The position numbers were made by a program, and so were the translations under genes. Shown here in pieces: positions 55,979 through 64,000 of a stretch of DNA of 64,000 bases; position 1 is the first letter of the stretch; every line of letters starts with the position of its first letter. Location of the stretch: positions 103,737,087 through 103,801,086 of the forward strand of contig CM043966.1 of NCBI GenBank assembly GCA_014529385.2, in the 5' to 3' direction. The notes beneath the pieces were generated by a model. It was not told the DNA's origin. It searched no databases and saw only the letters and a program-made list of their open reading frames with translations. This DNA comes from Adiantum capillus-veneris. Its lineage: Eukaryota > Streptophyta > Polypodiopsida > Polypodiales > Pteridaceae.

Positions 55979-58560
55979 CCACCCCCTCTGAACCTGCACA
56001 GCCTCTCGTCTTTGCCAACAACACTTCAATCTACATCTTTTTTAGGTACCTTTATCGCTTTGCCATCATCAGACTCATGCAATTGGTAAACATATGAAAA
56101 ATAAACTAAGGCTTACACCCTATCGTCAATGTTAGGTAGCTGCCCATCAGAAATCTTTGAACTGTATCTGTTGTATCTTCAAAGCATTCAATTATGGATA
56201 AAGTGTTTAATGAACCCTGCCAGACTCAAGTGCTCCAGTTAATGATGCACACGGCTTGACCATTAAGCTCGCTTTAGGGAACCCTATCAAGCTCAAGTTT
56301 GCCTTACTCTATCTGCACATGGAATGGCCGTCAAGTCCTTTACCTCAAGTTCTGGTAGCAGAACCAACTCAAATGATGTGAAGATACTTTATCAATTGTC
56401 CAAAGAAGTCAACTGGAAGCCAGCCATGTAGGCTTATTGACCACATAATCGAAAACTCTTCTAACTAGCATAATCTAGAATCCAAAACCTTGTACCATGA
56501 AATTTTCTACAATAGATAATTGGTACCCTTCAAATCTGCAACTTTGCACTTTAGTAGCCCCCGGGATAAAATGGGAAACCAATCGTTTTTCCCATTGTGA
56601 TCATTCCTTGAAAAAATTTGCACCATCCTCCAGGATCATAGGGATAATACAAGAATTTCCAATCCGTAGAGCATAAACATATATTAACCCACAAATCTTC
56701 ATGAAAACCGCCTGGATCATATGGCATATAAGTCAATTGCCCCGAACAATGCATATATCTGTCACCTCCCAGATAAAAAGCTAGCTCAAAATCCCCTACA
56801 TCATAGGGCAACATCAGATCCTATATAGCATCAGGTAGCATCGGATACTACCATATCCCCTGTGCAACTGGCTAATCCAACTGTCGATCATCAATCACAG
56901 GTAAAAGCACTGGTAGTGCACCTTCACTCTCACTAGTATTGGAATCCATCAAGTCTCTGGAAAAACTCTCTTCATTAGGCTCAAAAGATGCAACAGAAAA
57001 CAATTCTCTATCTTGTAGAGGCTCAAAATCAAGTAGTGCATCATCTAACAACTGCATAAGGTCACCATCTACTGCACCTAAACAAACTTTTTCATGCATG
57101 AATCTGGATTGATTAGTATTCTTAGCATCTGTATTTGAGAACCCTTCCAAAGCTTCGTCCAGTGAGCACATAAGATCTAGGTCCACCACTTGAGAAGGCC
57201 CCTCCATCTTGCACATCTCAGGCTGCTGTAAACTAAGATTTCCACATGTGACATGCATACTAAATGCATATGTTGTAAATTGGTCTTTAAGTCTTTCACC
57301 CTCATCCAAATATCTTTGCACTTCTGTAGCACAAAGTTTAGCATGCACATTGAAAATTTCATCTACTGTCATGTCTGTATCATCTGCACAATGAAACCAA
57401 TCATATTCAACAACAAGAGATTGCACTTCACTATGCACCCCCTATGAATCAGCATCATCAAGTTCATGATCATTCTACCATAGTGTGAGTCCTATCTCAC
57501 AAATTCTCGATAGAGAAGAAGTTTGCTCCCTCTCTAAATCACCATCATCAAATTCAGGATCAGTCTTCCAGATCGGTAGCTCTAGGTCACAGAAGCGTGT
57601 CAAAGGAGTCTGCACCCCCTCTGAATCATCATAATCATGTTCAAGATCAATTTTCTAATTTGGTAGCTGTGCTTCACAAAAACTTGTCAATGAAGGAGTA
57701 TCCACCCCCTTTGAGTCAACATTTTGCAGATCTTCAAGCACATACTCTTGCTTAGCCAAGTCCTCAAAATCTGGTACATCCAAATTTGGTAAATTTGGTA
57801 TACCAAAAACCATGGTGTTGCTGCTCTCAATAGCAGCCCTGATTTGACCTATGACATCTGTATCATTAATCAACTCTTCGGCAAGACCTGTACCAGCAAC
57901 ATCAATCACCTCTATGGTAGAATCTATACCTGATAAATTTTGCTCTAATTCTGGTTCAGTAGCCAAAGTATCACTTGTAGCTGAATCTTCCTGCATATCT
58001 ACCTGAATACGACTGCACTCATTCACCTGCACAATTTCTTCTTGAGCTTTAGCCAATTCATTGTCTTGATCTCATGATTTCTTTTCTTCCTGTACTACAG
58101 GTACATGTTCTTTGAAAAATTCACCCTGTGTAATTTGAGACTGTAGAGACTCACCCTCAAGGACTTCTACTTCATGCAAGGCATCTGCAAACCCCAACTT
58201 TTCATACACAGCTTTGACTATGTAATCATCATTAGCTTGTAAGAAAGTAGCATCCTGCATAATAAACTCATCGATCATAGCTTCTAACTTTGATCGTACT
58301 TGTCCTCGAATATCTGTGTAGTCTGGTAGACTTGAAATCTGTTCTTGATAGCTTTCATACTTCTCATAGCTTACCTGTATAATAGCTTCTTTGAGATATT
58401 CCCAGTTGCCGTTGCAGGCTCTTGTAACCTCTTGAATCTGCTCCTTTACATCTAAACTAACTACTCAAAAGATTTGATCATCAACTCTTCTGGTATTCCT
58501 CTTACCTTGGTCTCCAGCTCATAGCACTCTAGGTAGCAAAGGCAAGGGGTCATGGCACCG
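55979..58560 (-). pseudogene. Unfamiliar acidic repeat protein
   Basis: One decayed minus-strand frame can be followed from about 58540 (ELETKVRGIPEELMIKSF) through 58278-58072 (MIDEFIMQDATFLQ), 58056-57655 and 57438-56872. It then resumes at 56814-56551. From 57700 to 57440 a unit of about 36-40 residues (D/S-E-G-V-x-T-P-L-T-x-F-C-x-L) repeats three times. The 56814-56551 part has four P-Y/F-(D)-x-G-G boxes 23-28 residues apart. At 55990 the frame again reads SEGVDVVQLRSHAKKDA into the direct repeat. No enzyme motif. It probably belongs to a non-autonomous element flanked by the direct repeats. Confidence 0.45.
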
Positions 58561-59544
58561 TGCATCAAGCAGGTGATAATCTTGTGTTATGCAAGAATAC
58601 ATGCAAGTTTTTTCATTTGCATGGCTACACTTTTGTAGCAACTCATGTGATTGCCTAAGTTGTTATGTGAGTTCAACATTAATCATATGTGAGTTCGAGC
58701 CATTAGGATAGATTGTCTTTAAGCTATGCACCGCCGCCACGAAAGCTCAAGAAATCATATACTTTAAAAACTTCTTTAATCTAGCTTGTCTGCAAACGAC
58801 AAGGAAAGCTCTCAAATGCTAGGTGCTCTCAAGTACTAATTAAATACGTTTTGTTCATTAATGCTTAGGCGGTGCAAGACTAGGAAAGGAAATTTATCCA
58901 ATTTAGTGAAAATAAGGGCAAACTTGAAATTCTTCTACAGTTTAGGTCAAAATTTGAAGCTTTTGCCGGTAATTACACTAAAAGTTGTGTAAATTTTGTG
59001 GTTGTTTAAAGGCAAGATCAAAATATAATTGGGATTTTTTAACTTTAGTTGGTTAAAATATGTTGGACCTTGGGTTTTTTTTTCTAACACTGCTTAGGCC
59101 CTTGGTTGGGGTTGATCACTTGTTACTCTGAGACACCATTTTACACTTCGATGAATGACTACCTATAAGAGAGTGAAATATAGAGCCCTACGCTATTGGT
59201 ACAAATTACTATAGGACACTACTTGGTATGAACTTGGGAGTCATTTACTAGGTTGGGAAAGTTCCCTTCGAAGAATCTCGAAGACTATAGATGGAAATGC
59301 ATTCCAAGTGGATAATATAGGTGGAAAGTGCTAGAACAGCATATGCTAGGTGCCCTGAGCTTGTTGCAAGCACCGACGGCTCTACTATATTGGCTCCATG
59401 TTCCGTTCCATGGGATTAGTTTGGTTGTGGGATTAGTTTTCAACAGTGGAAAACCCTCTTGAACTTTTGCAATTTGCTCTTCGTAATAAAGAATGTCTTA
59501 AAGGACTTGCTCGAAAATACTCGCTCGCCAATTTGTATGACCCC
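58561..59544. other. Non-coding stretch between the acidic ORF and the right direct repeat
   Basis: AT-rich with no ORF of note. At 59400-59544 minus-strand text weakly suggests a second PPR fragment continuing from FWNAMIVGNA in the right repeat, but it is too short to be sure. Confidence 0.4.
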
Positions 59545-60125
59545 TTACCGCAGCCGTGTTAGGCATTCCCCACAATCATTGCATTCCAAAACCCTGGCTT
59601 CTACAGGTCAAAATTCCCAAATGGCACTCCGATCGGGCGGACTGGACTAATACGGAACCGGCCCCTAGTGAATCTTTATCGGCCAATATCTTGGCGACCG
59701 GGTCTCCGATCACTGAATGAAAAGACCGATGCGCTCCACAAAGTGATCACTTCAAGCCAATGCATTCAATTCAATTTGTCAACCTAGCTACACTTGCCCA
59801 ATCCGGTACAGATCTACAATCGGCTTAAACTTAAAACTGCCATAACTTCTTCACCGTAGCTCCAATCGACGAGCCATAAAGACGGGCCGGTAGAGCACTT
59901 TAAGAACTAAAGTTCTAGATCATAATATCCCATATTTGCTCACATCAAGCATAGAACTTTTTGGCATCATTAAGGCATCAATTGGCCCTTTAAAGCCGCA
60001 TCTGGCATACACTAATCATTAAACTTGGCCTGTTAACAAGCCTGATCACTGCTCAATAATCATGTAAGCTTCAAATGGCCTTGATGTTCATTTTTTTGGC
60101 ATCTTTCTTAGCATGGGAGAAGAGG
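59545..60125. repeat. Right copy of the approximately 580-bp direct repeat
   Basis: Diverged copy of 55389-55978, 4.16 kb downstream in the same orientation. On the minus strand its end reads LFSHAKKDAKKMNIKAI, parallel to LRSHAKKDAIKMNIKLI in the left copy. The CACTA transposase gene begins at its right edge. Confidence 0.8.
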
Positions 60126-63100
60126 TGCATGACATCGCCAAGTGCAAAAGGGCAATCCCTTACTTGAGACGCATTCCTTTGGAGAACGTGGAGAAGGAAG
60201 GGCTTTGGCATCCTCGAAAAAGCGCTCCGAGAGATGATAGCATGACTCACCCGTCGCTTGAGGAGGTTCCCCATTGGTCTGTGTTTGGTGGTGGTACACC
60301 GGCACGCAAGGCCAAATGGTAGAGGCAAGAGCACTAGGCAATTTGGGTGCACCACATGGTGATCCTCCTGTTGGCTCTACGTTGGTAGCTCCTATGGCGG
60401 CTCCGTCGCACTTTGAGGCAGAGGATGAGCACATGTTTGACATGTGTGATGAGTTACTAGCTCATGAGCGTGACGTGTGCAAGGAGGATTGTCAGCCCTG
60501 CACTAAACGGGCTGTCAAAACAGAGGATAATTTGATGACGAGTGTCCAAAAACCTCTTTACAACAGTGCACGGTACTCGCTGCTCCGAGCATCGTTGGAA
60601 GTCCTCGACTTGCGCAATCAAAATTCGGTTGGAGTAATGCAAGTGTTGATGCACTACTTCTGTAGGTATGGATTGTGGCTTTTATATACTCTCCACTTGC
60701 ATTATAGTGCCGTCTTCTAGGAATTATACCAATACGCATGTTTGTTGTAGTTTGATGGAAAAAAATTTGCCAAAAGATCACCACATGCCTCCAGATTGTC
60801 GACGAGCTAGATTGTATGTCACTGCACTTAGAATGGAGTATGAGTGCATCCATGCATGCATCAATGATTGCATGCTACACCGCAACGAGCACGCACATGC
60901 TATTGCACGTCCCATGTGCGGGGAGGCACGATACAAGACAGGAGTGAGCGGGGCACACCTACCCTGCAAGGTAATGAGACATTTTCCATTAATTCCTTGC
61001 ATCCAACACATGTTTAAAAGCAGGTCTACCATGGAGCTTCTTGCGTGGCACGCGGACCATCGCTCAAATGATGGAATGATGCATGTCCCTATCGATTCAC
61101 CTACATGGAGGCACATCAAAACTCAATGGCCAGAGTTTGGGTTGGAGCCTCGACACTTGAGGCTTGGGTTAGCAAGTGATGGTGTCAACCCCTTCGGCAC
61201 TAAGTCTACTTCATGGAGCACTTGGCCTATGGTGATTGTCAACTACAATATTCCACCATGGGAGACAACCAAGAAGGGCAGTATACTTCTTTCCTTGCTT
61301 GTGCCAGGGAAGTACAAAGTGTCAAATATTGACATTTACCTCGATCCCCTCATCGAGAAGTTGGAAGAGTTATGGAGAGGCATTCCTGTTTCGATGTCGA
61401 CTTGCAAAGGGGGGCGAGAGGCCATTGTGAGGGGAATCCTTATGTGGACTATGCATGACTTTCCTGGACTTGGAGAGATTTTTGGTGACCCCCTTTCCCC
61501 TGTCTTTCTTTCCCTCTCTCCCTTTAGTTCACTTTAGTTTACTAATATCTCTAACCATATGATCCATATGATATGTATACATGGTTGTCCACATCGAGGC
61601 ACAATGCATGTCCTACTTGTGGACCATCGTTTGTGCCAAAGAGGCCCGATTCCTTGCGCAAGGTAGTCTATCCAAACAACCATCATTTCTTACCCCAAGG
61701 GCATAACAAGCACAAGGCTCTAACAAATGGGAAGACTCCTCTAAATCTGACGATGGCAGATTGGGCAACCATTTGGGAAGAATACCACAACAACAATCCG
61801 TCTTCATGTCCTCCACCAAAAGGTATGTCAAGCTATTCCATATGTTTAAGGCTTCCATATTGGAAGGACTTAAAAATACAACACCTCTTGGATCCCATGC
61901 ACATATTCAAGAATGTAGCCCAAACACTATGGGACCACATTATTGGCAAAAATGACTCTTTGGGTGCAAGGGAGGATTTGAGGCTTTTAAAACGTCTCCC
62001 CACCTTTGCTACTCCACGGCGTGTCCCAAATGGAAAGATTGTGCTTCCTAAAGCACCATGGATGCTAGCCAAAGAATAATTAGACAAGGTGAAGGGTACC
62101 ATTTCCTCTATTCGCACACCAATAGGATACATGAGGTTGCTAAAGGGATCTTTTACAAAAGTGAAGAAGGGTGGAAGCGTTCAATTGTATGGGTTAAAGT
62201 CCCATGATTGGCACAAGATGCTTCAAGTAATCTTCATACTCCCTATTCTATCTATAGTTTGTGTGTATGACTATCACTCACTTTCCCTTTCCCTGATTTA
62301 CATTGTAGTTCATTCTGTCGGTGAGTATGTGTATATGTCGAGACAAGAAAGTCATGGACGCTATTCTCAAACTAGGAGATCTAGTAAGGTACACCACAAG
62401 ACTCCACTTGCCTACACATTTTTTATGTACACAATAATTTCAACTAGCACTTAGTGTATCCTTATGTTTTTTCTTGCAAATTTGTGAGCTCCAAGGAAAT
62501 CGAAATAGATGCTATCTCTGCTGCTCAACACTTGCAGCAAAAATTGTGTGTGCCATTGAAGATGCATTTCCTCGATTGGTCCTTCTTAGTCAAATTCACC
62601 TCTTGGTTCACGTGGTGGAGGAGATCGCTATATGTGGAGTAGTGCATGCACAATGGATGTTCTTCTTAGAGAGGTTTTTAAAGACTTTCAAATATTTTGT
62701 GCGGCTATGGTCTCAACCAAAGGCATGTATGGCCGAAGGGTGGATCATTCAAGAGGCATTTGTTTACATATCAGAGTATTTGGCACGAGTTGATCCTTCA
62801 CAGCCTCGCATGTGGTCAAACGAGGAAGATGCAAGGATGACTTCACACTTGCCAAGTGGAAAGGGGAAACTACTTAACTTGGATATGAATCTATCCCGAG
62901 TGGTCGATAACTTTTTCATTCTCAATGCAAAGATTATGACCAAGTGGGTAGACTTGTGAACAGTGGAAAAGCCAAGGTGTTTGCAAGAGAGGCAAGCATG
63001 GAAACAAGCACATGGAGGAAGGAGGGCACCCCCAGTGCCTAGACACCTTGCATGTTTCCCAGACCTCATTAGTGCAGAGTGGATTCATGAGAGAATGACC

Positions 63101-63988
63101 GAGGCAAAAGCCCGCGGAGAAGACATCACCAACAGGTAGAGTACTCATATACCTAAACCATTGTAACGCTATTTCTTGAAACTATCTTTAATGTCTATTT
63201 GATAAATTAATATATTTTTCTATTTTGTAGTGCCATTCCTTTAACTCTATGTGGTCAAAGGGTCGTCACTTTCGTACGTGCCACATTGATGAGCGTATAA
63301 CCACCATGGATTGTGCCTCATGGGCAACTTTGACATAGACGATGATGAAGCCAAGTACTGTGGAACTATTTAAAGGAAACTAAAGTTTAATTTTAGAACC
63401 TTTTATACCTTCATCTTTGAGTGCAAGTGGTTTGCAAATGTGTCTAGACAACATGAGAATGGCCTCTACATGGTGGACTCTAGTGTGCATCACACAGGGA
63501 GGTATGACAATTTAGGTTTACCGTGCAATTGTGAGCAGGTGAGTGACATGTACCTTTTTTATTCTTATTTGCTTGTAGCGTTAGTTATACCAATGTTACT
63601 CACTTTGAGCTTCTATTTTATAGGTTATCTATATCCCAATAATCACATACCAAAACTTTGGTTCGTAATTCCCGTAACACCTCGGGGGAGAACCATTTTT
63701 TTCACTAATGAAGTTGAAACTATCTTTGATCCTCTTCCACCTCCGACTTTGGATGAGGTGGAAACAGAGGAGATGGAGGTAGATGAATCAAGTCCGGCGG
63801 CAGCAAGTCTTAGCGAGGGTGATTGTCATGATGATGAAGATGATGAGATGGAGGATGACAAACTCAAAGATGATGAAGGCAATGCATTCACAAATGACAA
63901 TTCCGTTTCTCTCTTTATTGATTTAGGAGCCATGGGCTTAGAATTGGATGATGCTTCATGTAGAGATCTTTTGGAAGATGATTCATAA
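60113..63988 (+). pseudogene. Second CACTA transposase (TNPD-type), decayed
   Basis: Same family as the gene at 2529-6257 but clearly diverged. N-terminal Cys/Lys region at 60130-60220 (KCKRAIPYLRRIPLENVEK), exon 1 end near 60665. Exon 2 at 60751-61490 with HACINDCMLHRNEH, DGVNPFGTKST, IVNYNIPPWETTKKG and GILMWTMHDFPGL. Exon 3 at about 61575-62230 with CPTCGPSF and DPMHIFKNVAQTLWDHI. DUF4218-type region at 62474-62959 (QIHLLVHVVEEIAICGVVHA). DUF4216-type end near 63440-63700 (LWFVIPVTPRG), then an acidic tail stopping at 63988. Stops near 60320, 62077 and 62957 and a lost acceptor near 61580 mark it as a pseudogene. Its second gene and right terminus lie beyond the window. Confidence 0.83.
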
Positions 63989-64000
63989 ACATTTTGCAAT

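Overview
This is land-plant nuclear DNA. It is AT-rich and full of microsatellites, and almost every gene in it belongs to a transposable element. Spliced En/Spm (CACTA) transposase genes, a chromodomain Ty3/gypsy element, Ty1/copia, plant-type gypsy pol, a LINE and a decayed pentatricopeptide-repeat (PPR) gene point to a large-genome plant. The PPR style would suit a fern or other seedless vascular plant, but that is a weak guess. I see no intact single-copy host gene, no tRNA or rRNA gene and no prokaryotic system.

Layout. 0.8-8.4 kb: a two-gene CACTA element (+) bounded by arrays of an AGCGACGC motif. 8.4-12.4 kb: a decayed gypsy gag-protease remnant (+), split by a recent 2.7-kb LTR element (9033-11739) that has 140-bp LTRs, a 5-bp target duplication, no coding domains and internal tandem arrays. 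12.4-13.3 kb: the end of another LTR element (-). 14.7-26 kb: an LTR element (-) coding for an unfamiliar coiled-coil/low-complexity protein, split by a copia element (16912-22984, -) that is itself inverted and duplicated inside. 26.9-33.7 kb: an old gypsy element (-) with a gutted RT and a protease-like domain downstream of its integrase.

34.2-47.2 kb: a chromodomain gypsy element (-, TSD ATTGA) carrying inside its pol a second LTR element (36855-42610, +, TSD GCGT). The inner one has a single intact 783-codon gag-protease frame and no polymerase. LTR divergence, counted by eye, is lower in the inner element, as nesting predicts. 47.2-48.3 kb: about 290-bp repeats built on a 22-bp palindrome, also found at 24.9-25.5 kb. 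48.4-52.8 kb: a broken LINE (+). 53-55 kb: non-coding with simple repeats. 55-60.1 kb: PPR debris and a pair of about 580-bp direct repeats flanking a decayed acidic repeat ORF (-). 60.1-64 kb: a second, decayed CACTA transposase gene (+).

How they work together. The gypsy element at 34-47 kb carries most domains needed for its own movement but has stop codons. The 9-11.7 kb and 36.9-42.6 kb elements lack polymerase and must have been mobilised in trans. The first CACTA element has both genes of an autonomous copy, but one splice acceptor looks lost.
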